Part shown: positions 1 through 11,500 of the stretch, one piece after another
Layout of the letters: each line of letters opens with the position of its first letter
Numbering within the stretch: position 1 is the first letter of the stretch
Assembly (NCBI RefSeq): GCF_032362555.1
Contig: NC_083515.1
Coordinates: 5,987,001 to 6,051,000 of the forward strand
DNA length: 64,000 nucleotides
Source: Amyelois transitella
Lineage: Eukaryota; Arthropoda; Insecta; Lepidoptera; Pyralidae
Direction of reading: 5' to 3'
Position numbers and translations under genes: made by a program
The notes under the pieces: generated by a model
Seen by the model: the letters and a program-made list of their open reading frames with translations, nothing else
What the model was told of the DNA's origin: nothing
Database searches by the model: none

Positions 1-362
1 ATATTGATTACGTAGACTTAACTAACACGGTGCTTGATATAGCAATAGTACGTAACCATAAGAAAGCTGGAATGTAGCCCAAATTCTAGTACATATACCT
101 ATGAGTACATACTTGAAGGTGGTTTTGTCTTTCAAACAAATTACAATTGATATAAAAGTGTTTACTCAGTAAGTGTGTAAACACCCTTAATTACTGTGTA
201 TCTGCTTACTTTGCGTATTTCACTCGTTCGTACATTAGACCATTTTGTTGCTAAGAACTAAGTTGTGATGTTGTGTTGTGTGTGATAATTTATTAAGATT
301 ATAATGTCGGTCTGTTTATTTATAATTTAAAGTTTCTGCTATTATTGTTAAACAAAGTGAAC

Positions 363-1157
363 TTAGGAAGTATGGTTGGTGCGTGATCTTACCAAGGGCT
401 CGCAGGAAGTTTACTTACCACGGTTTCTTCCAGCCAATCATCAGTTAGGAATTAGGAAGTGTGGTTGGTGCGTGATCTTACCACGGGCTCGCAGGAAGTT
501 TACTTACCACGGTTTCTTCCAGCCAATCATCAGTTAGGAATTAGGAAGTGTGGTTGGTGCGTGATCTTACCACGGGCTCGCAGGAAGTTTACTTACCACG
601 GTTTCTTCCAGCCAATCATCAGTTAGGAATTAGGAAGTGTGGTTGGTGCGTGATCTTACCACGGGCTCGCAGGAAGTTTACTTACCACGGTTTCTTCCAG
701 CCAATCATCAGTTAGGAATTAGGAAGTGTGGTTGGTGCGTGATCTTACCACGGGCTCGCAGGAAGTTTACTTACCACGGTTTCTTCCAGCCAATCATCAG
801 TTAGGAATTAGGAAGTGTGGTTGGTGCGTGATCTTACCACGGGCTCGCAGGAAGTTTACTTACCACGGTTTCTTCCAGCCAATCATCAGTTAGGAATTAG
901 GAAGTATGGTCGGTGCGTGATCTTACCACGGGCTCGCAGAAAGTTACTTACCATGGTGCTTTCAACCGATCATCAGTTAGGAATTAGGAAGTGTGGTCGG
1001 TGCGTGATCTTACCACGGGCTCGCAGAAAGTTACTTACCACGGTGCTTTCAACCGATCATCAGTTAGGAATTAGGAAGTGTTATCGGTGCGTGATCTTAC
1101 CAAGGGCTCGCAGGAACTTACTAACCACGGTGCTTCCAACCGGTGAACAGTTATGTG
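363..1157. repeat. minisatellite, 87-89-bp unit, about 9.5 copies
   Basis: The anchor TTAGGAAGT recurs at 363, 452, 541, 630, 719, 808, 897, 984 and 1071, a spacing of 89 six times and then 87. A decayed unit runs on to about 1200. The copies beginning at 452, 541, 630, 719 and 808 read identical or nearly so, while the edge copies differ, which fits recent central expansion by unequal exchange or slippage. The 87-bp variants have lost two bases and carry GCTTTCAACCG in place of TTTCTTCCAGCC. Confidence 0.95.
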
Positions 1158-1220
1158 TAAAAAGTGTGTTCGGTGTGTGATCTTTCCCCGAGCTCGCGGG
1201 TGATTCTTATCAATTTTATA

Positions 1221-1230
1221 ATGGAGTCAG
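1221..1230 (+). CDS. candidate distal first coding exon of the chitin-binding mucin gene
   Basis: The ten bases ATGGAGTCAG follow a good start context (ATA before ATGG) and run straight into a consensus donor, GTGAGTGC. The exon would encode Met-Glu-Ser plus one base. The first downstream acceptor that I found with matching phase is at 20340/20341 (GCGATTTCAG then ATGGGG). Joining them gives an open frame of 18 codons that enters the signal-peptide exon in frame. This is inference from phase and splice consensus only: a chance match in frame and openness is perhaps one in six, so an unrelated non-coding motif remains possible. Confidence 0.35.
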
Positions 1231-1276
1231 GTGAGTGCATTCGACTAATGTTTTGTGTTTAGAATGAATCGAATTT

Positions 1277-1328
1277 TGTTTATTGGGAATTCTGGGACAC
1301 AAAAGTGTCCCAGAATTCCCAATAAACA
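1277..1328. repeat. perfect 24-bp inverted repeat with AAAA loop
   Basis: The arms at 1277-1300 and 1305-1328 are exact reverse complements around the 4-base loop AAAA. The stem includes GGGAATTCTGGGACAC and its complement. It begins 46 bases after the donor of the 1221-1230 exon candidate, so it would lie inside that intron. A foldback remnant or a very short MITE could also explain it. Confidence 0.9.
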
Positions 1329-1330
1329 TC

Positions 1331-3741
1331 TACTGAGATTATTGAAAGCGATTTATTTTTCAAGTAAAAATTAACATAAAAAGTGAAATCCTTTTGAGTA
1401 GGAATATTAAGCATTGTCTGACAAGTATGTTATATTAAGTAACAAGTCTGTAAGATCTAGGTAAGCATTTGGTTAACTACCACAAGGTGCTACTGTGTTA
1501 AAATAACTATCCAAGTTGACATACATCGCTTTTTTGCAAGTTAACTAGATTGAAGTCTTAGTTTTTTTTTAACATAGGTAATTAAACTATTTATTTGCTT
1601 TTGGATAACAACGGCTCGTTTGTGATTACTTTAAATTTATCGCAGGAACTGTATCAAACTCACTTACGTAAGAGTATTTTTTTTTATTTTATTTAGTAAA
1701 GACCCTATTAACTTAAGTAAGAAGACAGTAAAAAAAATTTACCCACAAATTAAGTATTTACTTACAGTAATTTTAACGGTTGGTTCGGTTATGAATACAA
1801 AACAGATTTTAATTAAATATACAGAAAAGCATGACAAATAAATAAAAAGCTATCTTCATCAAACCAAGCTTTAGAAAGAACAAATTTTAAGGGCAAAAAA
1901 TGTCCAATATCCTGTAATCCTATAACAATAAGGGTAGTCAAAGTTATTAAAAAAAATAAATTAAATAAAAAAGAAAATACAAAGTGTAAACAACATTTAC
2001 AAGATACCTTTCTTATCCTGTTTCACCCTGATTCGTTATTCAATCGGATTGAATTGAAACGAAACTGCTTTTACAAGCTACGCTACCGAAGATGCTCGGA
2101 TAGCATGCGCAGGCGCAAGCCTCATGTAAATGCGATCGATAGCACAAATAGGGTTAACTACTAGTTTTTTTTTAAGTAGTTGATGGAATAGGGTTTTTTT
2201 AACGTTTTAAAGTTCAGTTTTATTGGGGATGTATTGTTTGTCTATTTTAGAATCAACTGGCCTTTTCTCGCAACTTTAAACGTTGCGCGTTTTAATTTTT
2301 AATCTATTTAATTTATTTCTAAACATTTTCCATTTAAGGGTTTAAAGCAGCTCTAATTAATATTTCTAAAAGTGATTATATGATTAAAATATTTATTTGG
2401 CAGATTGCGAAATAATTTAGCTTCATATAATAAAAAAACAAATATTCAAAAGTTAATTTGGATATATATCCGTTTAAAGTAGATGAAACTTCCGGAAATA
2501 TCAGGAAATATGTGTTGGTCGATTGGTCTGTAACTCTAGAACAAGCGCGGTGGCTAACCACTTCTACATACTTGTTATTTTTTACTGCAAACTAGGTATC
2601 TCCATTTTATTGTAATTGTAATTCTTCGGGATGGTCGTGTTCCTACACATATAGAATTTAATCCTAAATTCTCTAAATAGTTTTTTCACTTTTGTCTTGG
2701 AAGAGCTACATAATAAGTAGAGCAATCTATCCTGTTTTTAAAAGACACACTTTTTAAAAAAGTGCTCATAGGCGTATTTCAGGCTCTGTGGTGGGTGTAC
2801 CTAGGAACAATAGCAAAAAGTTAATGGTGAAATTTCCCATTTCTTTCTCATCTTTGCATGTTCTTAGTTGCAACTATGATTTGGGGCATGGCATCCACTT
2901 CGAAAAAATATCTATGTATTCATTAAAATTATTGTACATTTTTTGTGTGTAATAATCATAAATATTTTTTGCGTACAAGAGCCATGACGTGTAGATACAT
3001 TCCTAGTTCGGTTTTTTCCTACAACTGTAACAACACACAAGAGTCATATAATTCTAGTTTAACGATTAAATTATAGAGCATCCCGCATATTAAGGCATTT
3101 TAATAAATATGTAATAAGATTTGATTATATACATCAGACGTAATTTCTTACAAAGTTTGTATCGTCAGAGGATGTTAATGTTGTCGTGATATAGTTTTTC
3201 AATTATTTTTAGGCACGTACAGAATTGAAATTGAAATGAGCATTTATGTGCAAAGTGATTTAATAATTATTTACTCTGAGTTTGTACCCTAATAAAGATT
3301 TTGACAAATAAAACAGTCGGCAGAATTTCTGAAATAAACTGGCTTAAAAACTATTTTGTAAAGGTCGACCTGACAGAAAAAGGTTATTGCATTAAGTTCA
3401 TCTTCTTTATTTTATCATATTTTTTTATTATTCATCTCGTGATCAAAACAGTTTTAAATTTAAATATCTCACAGATTTTATATCAGTGACGTGATGCTTT
3501 CAAAGTGAGCTGTCATACCCTCATGTTTATCGGTAGTTTTTGACAAAGGATCGTATAGCGGTATTAAGTTGATGGGTTCGACTCTTGACAAAGCCAGAGC
3601 ATACAAAATGCAGGTTCAAAAGCAACGGAGACTGAAGGCGGGCCTGCACCAAGTCGTAATACATAAAACTCTTCAAAGTCGTAACACTGCGGCGCGACGG
3701 CAGAGCGTGGCCCCGCGTTCCAATTTTATGTGATCACACAC
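1331..3741. other. AT-rich non-coding stretch
   Basis: There is no supported gene. It has long A/T runs and short chance frames only. A more GC-rich patch near 2095-2145 contains GCATGCGCAGGCGC, similar to the NRF-1 type TGCGCA motif, but no start codon or donor close by makes it a convincing promoter. Confidence 0.6.
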
Positions 3742-3928
3742 ATAATCACATAATCACGTTTATATCCCTTGTGGGGTAGACAGAGGCATCAGTCTGGAGA
3801 AGATTGATAGGTCACGTTCAGCTGTTTGGCTAAACGAATTGACGGAAACGAAAGGCTAAATAGAATTTAGATTCGAATAGTGACATCGCCTAATAGAAGT
3901 ATGCCAAGTTTATAAGCCTATCCCTTAT
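3742..3928 (-). mobile_element. TGCCGTGTGG-type SINE-like repeat, 5'-truncated
   Basis: It reads as the complement of the family consensus from the tail (ATATCCCTTGTGGGGTAGAC) to the TTTATAAGCCTATCCCTTA block. It is diverged and lacks the 5' end. Confidence 0.7.
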
Positions 3929-4200
3929 TTGATGTGATGTGTTCTTGTATTACAACTTGGTGCGGGACCGCTTTCAAACTGCGCTGTTACGTTACGTTTA
4001 GTGTGTTCAGGCCTTTATTTGCATCGGCATTGTCGCTCGCGAGATCACGATAACATAACTGTCTTTGCGTTTATCAGATGCCTGTGTCAATTGTCGTGCC
4101 AACAATCATCGACTAGGTGATCTGAAGCAATGGCGCCATGATGCCTATAATATTATAATTTTTTAACATTAAATAGGTAGGTACATAGGTAGTTCAGTTC

Positions 4201-4360
4201 TATCACGTCTTTATCCGCCTTGGCTAGACGAATGCCTCGGAAAGACTTGAAGATCACAATCATCTGGAGGCTTAAATATGGAAATCTTTTAGCCTAAACA
4301 AAGAAACCCAAGTTTACAAGCCTTTCCCTTCAAAGATTTTAACGATCTGTGTGGAAAGAA
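4201..4360 (-). mobile_element. degenerate TGCCGTGTGG-type repeat
   Basis: Only scattered blocks of the family remain (ATCACGTCTTTATCC near the tail, CCCAAGTTTACAAGCC in the middle). It is an old copy. Confidence 0.45.
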
Positions 4361-4899
4361 AGTTGAGATCATGAATTTATATTAATTTATTTTTAGTTCA
4401 GGGGAGCGAACGGGAAGGACAGAGCCAATATTGAAAGTTGACTTTCAGAGTTTAATGGTGGAAAAGTTAAAATTGATATTGAAGTATTTTAATTTCATCT
4501 GATGTCTAGTATCTGTCTATGAATGTTTACGGAACTAATATCAAGTCATTGACCTCTTCTATTTCTACAATAAACGCTAATTTTTATTGCTCACTGCACT
4601 TTATTAAACGTGTCAAATAGCAAAAAAGTGCGAATCGCAAAAATTTGGGATCGGTGTACGATAAATTTTATTACAGGTATTAAATGTTACAATGATTGGT
4701 CGCTCGGTTTAATACCTTTTTAGTTTTTAAAAATAGTATAAATTATACTGTTATAAAAAGTTATCTATAGATATTTCCTACGAAATATCCATAGATTAAT
4801 ATAATATAGAATATGATAGGTATTATAAACTTTCAACTATCTGTGTTGTTAAGTTCTTCCTCGGGAATGGTAAGCAGATTGTTTGTGATGGTTAACAAT

Positions 4900-5112
4900 T
4901 GCCGTGTGGTTTCCAGCACTATGAAAGGAACCGCCACATGTCTTTCCCATACGCTTATAAGATTCCTCTTGTAGGCGATGGGCTAACAACCTGTCACTAT
5001 TTGAATCTCAATTCTTACATTAAGCCTATCATAAGGCCTATCAGTCTTTCAAGACTGCGGGGTCTATGTACCCCGAGAGATATAGATACACTCTTTCTCT
5101 ATATACGTACCT
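4900..5112 (+). mobile_element. TGCCGTGTGG-type SINE-like repeat
   Basis: It starts TGCCGTGTGGTTTCC and carries the CTTGTAGGCGATGGGCTA, AACCTGTCACTATTTGAATC and CTGCGGGGTCTATGTACCCC blocks, ending near a tail of TATACGTACC. The 71-codon frame across it is a by-product. Confidence 0.8.
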
Positions 5113-5577
5113 AATTATATGAATGAATGAACTACCTATATTAACGTATAAAAGAAGGCACATACGAAACTTGCAATACGTATCTAGTAAAAAGTCAATG
5201 CCCGAACAGATTTAAATATGTGTCTATGTATTATTTTTCTATTTAGTTCCAGTTCTTGTTTGTCAGTACTATTATAATAACTATCACTAGTCAGTAAATT
5301 TAATGATACACCAATAACTCCATGTTTAATGAATTTCACGGTAAGTTAGTCACGCCTTAATAGATGTATGTATATTATAAAGAAACAATGGTCGGTTCGA
5401 ATCAAATTTTTTTTTTATTAAAATGCAATGTATATATGTATATGTGTATATAGTGAAGTATTTATTTTTTACGTGCCTATATGCTATACCGTCATTTAGA
5501 TTAAAGAATATTCTAACTCAAAAAGAAGTATAAAAAAAGATAAGGATATACATAAAATAATTTTTACTTTAATTAAG

Positions 5578-5873
5578 TGCCGTGTGGCTCCCGGAACCAA
5601 TAAAAAAAGAATAGGACCACTCCATACCTTTCCCATGGATGTCGTATAAGGCGACTAAGAGATAGGCTTACAAACTTGGGATTCTTTTTTAGGGTTTTTT
5701 TAGGGTTTTTTAGGGTTTTTTGGGATTTTTTTGATGGGCTAGCAACCTGTCACTAGTTGAACCTCAATTCTATCGTTATGCCGAATAGCTGAACGTGGCG
5801 ATCCAGTCTTTTCAAGACTGTTGGCTCTGTCTACCCCGCAAGGGATATAGACGTGACCATATGTATGTATGTA
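5578..5873 (+). mobile_element. near full-length TGCCGTGTGG-type repeat with an internal T6AGGG expansion
   Basis: It starts TGCCGTGTGGCTCCCGG and ends ACGTGACCATATGTATG with an ATGT tail. Between 5682 and 5732 the single TTTTTTAGG block of the consensus has been amplified to several T6-7AGGG units, a local slippage event. Confidence 0.85.
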
Positions 5874-6227
5874 TTATGCTAATATTATTCTTATGAGGGA
5901 AATTCATACTTTGCAAGACTGCACCTTTGTTTTTACATAGATAAGCTCGTTGATGTCTTTTCCACGGGAAAATTCGTTGTCAGATTCAAAACTTTTGTTA
6001 TTATATTAATAAAACTTCATAACATATAATTTCATTTTTATTTCTTACGGGCGAGATAGAGCCAATAACAGTCATAGGCTACGTTAACTGGATAGTTTAA
6101 TGCTGAAATTGAGATTCTAATGAAGGACTAAGAACCTAGTCTAGTAGGAAAAACATAGTGTTATCCAGCTTCTCTTCTCGCGGTTGATTGTAAAAGTCAG
6201 CCAAGGTAAAGGATAACAAACTTTAAA

Positions 6228-6401
6228 TACTCCTTTTAGGCGATCGGCAAGCAACCTGTCTCTATTTGAATCGCAATATCTGAATGTTAATTTTACTATT
6301 AAGCCATACAGCTGAACGTGGACTTTTTGTCTCTACAGGAATATTGGCTCTGTCCAACTCTTGTGGAATGAAGACTGTTTGTGATTATATGTATATACAT
6401 A
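6228..6401 (+). mobile_element. diverged TGCCGTGTGG-type repeat, 5'-truncated
   Basis: It begins in the TCCTTTTAGGCGATCGGC block, keeps CAACCTGTCTCTATTTGAAT, and ends in TATATGTATATACATAT. Confidence 0.65.
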
Positions 6402-6406
6402 TCAGC

Positions 6407-6565
6407 GTATTTGCGGAGATTACTGTCACCACCTCAGAAGAGGGTATGGCACTAAATGGGATGGGTGGCTGGTTTTTCCTTGTCTTCGGATTAGCCTGTT
6501 TCTCCATAATGATTTTGCTAACTCACGGACCAACAATAAAAAATGAGGTAGCACTTTTCGATTAA
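6407..6565 (+). CDS. possible terminal exon of a membrane protein, unassigned
   Basis: After a possible acceptor (ACATATCAG ending at 6405) an open frame of 52 codons ends in TAA. It contains the hydrophobic segment GGWFFLVFGLACFSIMILL, followed by a short tail. The pattern of a Leu-x-x-hydrophobic-Gly step into one membrane segment recalls the last transmembrane helix of ionotropic receptors, but no pore or ligand-binding exon is visible nearby. It lies directly after a repeat and inside the proposed 19-kb intron. It may be a remnant of a lost gene or a chance frame. Confidence 0.25.
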   Translation, partial: VFAEITVTTSEEGMALNGMGGWFFLVFGLACFSIMILLTHGPTIKNEVALFD

Positions 6566-8411
6566 AGTCATTCAAGATTTGCCAAAGTTATACCGTTTTA
6601 AGTAGCTCAAAAATCAAACACTTAGAAGGAAGAATGCCAAAAATTGTTTTTACTTAAAATAATGGTGTCAATTTTGGCAAAATACGACTTTTGGATTAAG
6701 TTTGCACAGTTCTATTCGTAATACCTTTCTAATGGTTAATTCTTTGACTACTTTAATAGTAGACAAGGTATTTAATATTTTAGAAAACGTATTTACATGG
6801 CATCTTTCAAAATTCCGAAAAGAAAATTTCTATATCACCACAAATGTTAAATGAATTATGTTAATATTTTTTAGTACGTAGAATAAACAATACATTTGTA
6901 AATGTTACCCAAATATATATTAAATAGACAGAAAATTCTAAATGGTAAGATATATACTGGAATAGTAGACGAATTTTTATATATAGTAAGTTATTAAATT
7001 ATTTTTAATTTGTGGGTTTCAGACTTAGCTGAAAATCTATATGGATGATATAATTTTTTTATTTGTACTCGTACATCTAATTCAAGGCGACTTTATCTCG
7101 CACGTTGTTTTTGCGACGCACCCGGCTTATGCAAATTGCTAGCTATTCTTCAGTATGATGATTTAAATTATAGTTTCGTTCCTATCGGTCGATCTCACTC
7201 GTAGGCGTGTCAAAGGGGAAATACATCATAGTTCATCAGCAATCCGTTAGTGAACTATATATTTGTTATGCTTCCATGGTCGTGTACCGAGAAAATATAT
7301 TGATATATATACAATATAAATAGTCATGAATGAAAAATAAAGTTTGTAATTTTTATAGGCGATAATCTAGAGAAGTTTCACTATCCCTTAATCTCAATTT
7401 CGTCAGTATGCCAGCCAGCTAAACGTGGCAATTGAATATTCAGTGACTTTTTACTCCATATACCTCTAGTATCCAACATGTTATGTGTTTGTTGCTCAAG
7501 TGGAACTTAGAAAATACTCACAAAAACATTTAGCCAGAATCAGTTAATCAGTTATAAACTGATTATTTTAGTGTTATCTCAATTTATCTTTAGTGATATC
7601 ACTTACAAAGTATCGATAACTGATATAAATTTAATTGATTGTGTAATTAGTGATGGTCACGTAAATCATATAAGGAAGGATTTTTTTAGATGCAGACTTC
7701 TCTGTTGATGGTAAACAAAATAAGATGCCTTATAATTTAATCGATACACACCATTAAATCGTCATAATAGTGTGTTTTATCATAGGTAGGTTAAATAACT
7801 ATTTTTTTACCTTTCAGATCTTTTTTGTACATTGAATGTATGTTATAAATGTGAATAAAGCGAAAGAAGTATGTATGCAGGGATCATATAAATCAAAATA
7901 TGGTAAGACACCAGAAAATGGAAAGATATAGACAACCATAGTCGATCAAAACTTGCTAAACCTAGTATTTTCATCTCATCAACAAATCAAAACCAAAGAA
8001 TTCTAAGTAACATATGTTTCTTTTATGTTTACTAAATTCATACATTTACATAAAATATGGAAAAGTGCATTTATTTGTGTTGCGTTTTATGAAATTTCAT
8101 ATTTGCACTTTTTTTACTTTTATTTTATAAAAACTGAGCTCTTTTCTGGGAACTGAGAACAGATCTGGAAATAATTAAAATTTGCGGTTGACAAAGTCGC
8201 GGAAGAAAGCTACTTAATTTTAGAATAACGGTTTATTGAATAAATTGTAATGTATAAATGGATTATTGATTTTTAACGACCAGTACTGTATTTAACTTGG
8301 TGTTAGAAAGTGTATAGCACAGAACAAGGTAAGTCAGTTTTTTTTAAGAATGAATGCATTTCGGCGTACATTGCTCAAAATTTTGTAAAGTTTAAATATA
8401 GTATTAAAAAA
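6566..8411. other. AT-rich non-coding stretch with repeat scraps
   Basis: No gene was found. 7369-7452 is a badly decayed TGCCGTGTGG-type fragment (+). 7848-7940 is a diverged relative of the GTGGATGAAGCGAAGGAAGT LINE-tail family seen better at 17243 (+). Confidence 0.55.
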
Positions 8412-8587
8412 ATCGCAAGGGATAGTCTTGTAAACTTGGGTTTCCTTATGTAGGCGCTTGGCTAGCAACCTGTCACTATTTGAATCTCAATTCTATCATA
8501 AAACCGTACAGCTCAATGTGCGCTCTCAGTCTTTTCAAGACTGTCGGCACTGCCTACCCCTTAAGGGATATAGACGAGACGTATGTA
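8412..8587 (+). mobile_element. TGCCGTGTGG-type repeat, 5'-truncated
   Basis: It has the GCAAGGGATAG, TAGGCGCTTGGCTAGCAACC and CTTAAGGGATATAGACGAGA blocks in family order. The 66-codon frame across it is not a gene. Confidence 0.75.
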
Positions 8588-11500
8588 AGAATCGTAACAA
8601 GACTTAAGATTGTCGGGCGATCACAGTATTTAACTTATTTACCTACTTACTCTTCTCGTAATAAAGTACGTAATATATAATGACGCAATGAAGGTCTGAA
8701 AGGTACCTTTCAGAAATATAATTATAAATTTTTAGGCAGTATACCTTCGCAATTTTTGTCGATTTTATTTTTCGTATACGCTTCATTCTTTCAAAATAAC
8801 TAAACTAACTAGCGGCGACGGTCAAAACGTGTAAACAAAGTATTTATAAAGTTCTAATCAAAATTAATGTGTGTGTGTTAAATGTGTTTGTAGTGTTAAT
8901 ATTAAAGAGGTAGATAGTATTGATGTGAAGATTGATGACGTGAGACAGGCATGTGATGTCAGTATCGGAGCGGATCAAGGCACAATTGGCGCAATCGCCA
9001 AGTAGGCAGGTCTCGCGCGGTACAAGTTCAATGCCAAGAATTTGTATTAGGGTTGCCAATAAATACGTGTAAATAAATAGTTAATGTGTTCTAGAAAAAT
9101 ATAATTAAGTATTTTCTAAATAGAAACATAATATATTTTCTACTTACATTAACTTAAGTTAAATCTTGGTATGGTTTTTTTAGAACATAAACATTTAGCA
9201 GATAGTGACGTTATGTATGTATTGTATATATATTTACTAAGTAATTAATTTGATAAAGTATATCGATAAAGTAATTAAGTATTAATTTTTAAACGATATC
9301 TTGAATCGCATCAGTAGATAAATATAGCTATCTAAATTTATTCTTATTTTTAAGTGACATTAAATTTTCATTACTGCAGATATTATTCCAGAAGCATTAT
9401 CATTGTATTGAAAGAAAAGACACATGTAAAATAAAAAGAAGAAAGTAAGTTGTAATGGTGATAAAGGAATCAAAAAAGTAGAGATGGTGACATTTAGAAA
9501 CAAGTATAGAATATGCCTATCCAAGTAAAGGGGCGTAATGGCTTCAAATTAATCTATGCCTGTAGTTATCTTAAAATGGCATGCTACCTTTTTGCAAAAC
9601 GATTTAGGGTTAATAGCCACGTTGGAAATCAGGTTGCAGTTTATCAGAAATTCCGTAATTGCAAATACAATCGGACAAGTCCAGTAACGGTTTGTAAAAG
9701 GCGGTGTCACACAACACATTGATATGTCACTTGTTGCCGAGTCTGATGGATCGTGGGTCATTGTCGTGCGAGAGTATGTTCACATTGGTTTAGTAGGTTG
9801 AGCGAGTTGGGAATTATGTTACATTACGTCATCTGTAACCTTTCGAGATGGCAGGCTGAGAATATACCCTCACTGCCCAAAAACACAGTACAGGGAGTTA
9901 ACTGAGGCCTACATTAAATTATATTCGAAAAAAGAAGGCCAAATAGAAGATGTATAAGACATTTTATTATTCATGATAAGGACTGTCTTCAAAATAATAA
10001 AGTTTTATACTACTGAGTTACAAAACACATTGGCACATTATAATTTCTTTAACCTATTACTGGTTGGGAAGGCCTACTAACTTACCTTGATCAATTCATA
10101 AACGTCCTGGAAAATGGTCAGGTCTAGTTCTCTAAACCAACCAACTTGTACGACGAGAATTAAAAAAATAAAGGCGAACGAACCGAAAGAGGTAGAGATC
10201 ATGACAACTAAAAGTATGTTGCCCATCCAGCAAAGAGGAGTGATTTTACGTATGTATATTGAAGTACAAGCGGCAAGTTGCTAATACTTGACCAATGTAA
10301 ACTACTGTTTGTTGTTTTCTTATCTGTAACGTAAGAACGCCACGCCTCACGATTGATTTTAATCGAAGCGACTTTATTTATACATTCATAATCGCATCTC
10401 TGGTAGCAATCAATGGCTTCCAATTTAATGGTATCCAATTAAAAAGTAACGGTTAGACATTTTTTGGCCGGCATTATATAGTTGGGACTTTTTACGCAAT
10501 TCCGTTGTGTTATAAATTAAGGGCGTGTACAAATTTCACCTTACAGAATTATAAATGTTAGTCATTAAATCAGTATGCCTACATTGCATTTAAAATTCAA
10601 ATATGTTATCCTTTGTATGCAATAATATTTTTCTTCTTTTCCACTTAACTTTTTTTGATATCCACAGGCATATAACATTCAATGCTGATTCAAATTGCTA
10701 TGCAAAAACACGTAATGAGGTATTTTCCCCAATAATTATAACTCGAAAAAAAGTTTACAATCCATAATACCAGACTGTTTGGTGTTTTGCTCTTGCCGTC
10801 AAGTTATTATCTCAATTATGAAATTCAGAACACGCTTTATATATTTTTTACGTACATATAAGCATTCTGTTAATTGTTTTGTAGCCGTTGTTTTAAGCTG
10901 GTCTGGTACAGTCAGTCCACCATATAAATCGGAATTATATAAGACAATATATACCACAATGTACATATATTTGAAATAATTGGATAAATGTCTTGCATCG
11001 CAGTCAGTTTTCGACACAGTTTTTACTACTGTGCAAACTCCGATGACAGTGCGACGCTATCATATAAAATCAGATTTGAGAAAGTTCTACCACTTCTATT
11101 ACCTTATATTATTTTGAAATCTATGGGGACCACCATTAGATCTTATCGAATTGCAGATTGTGTCATCCCTTATTTACAAAAGATAAAAGTACGTTAGGGT
11201 ATATTATGCGTAGTTTGCGTAGCAAGCATACCATTTCTGAGGGAAACAAAAGAATATAATGCGCAGGTGCATAGCTAGTTTTAATCTCGCATTATTATTG
11301 CATTGAACTCGGATGCCTTTCGTCGTAACTGTCTATGTTAAAATTTCAGCGATGTGATTATTAATGTGAAATTGATTTAAAAGTTTTAGCAATTTTAGTA
11401 GTCAATAAAGCATCATGTCTTATAGAAAAAAACATGTTTCTTCATTGTCTATTTTTTATTCTTAAATTATGCTGATTGATGTACTCCAAACATACAAGTA

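Noticed and set aside
363-1157. CRISPR-like array
   Set aside because: Units are contiguous without unique spacers, and the genome is eukaryotic. It is a minisatellite.
815-1180. 121-codon frame with three repeats of about 29 residues in the minisatellite
   Set aside because: It arises because the 87-bp subtype is a multiple of three. The 89-bp copies shift frame, and there is no splice or domain support.
5682-5732. interstitial telomere repeat
   Set aside because: The unit is T6-7AGGG, not TTAGG, and it lies inside a known repeat block, so slippage explains it.
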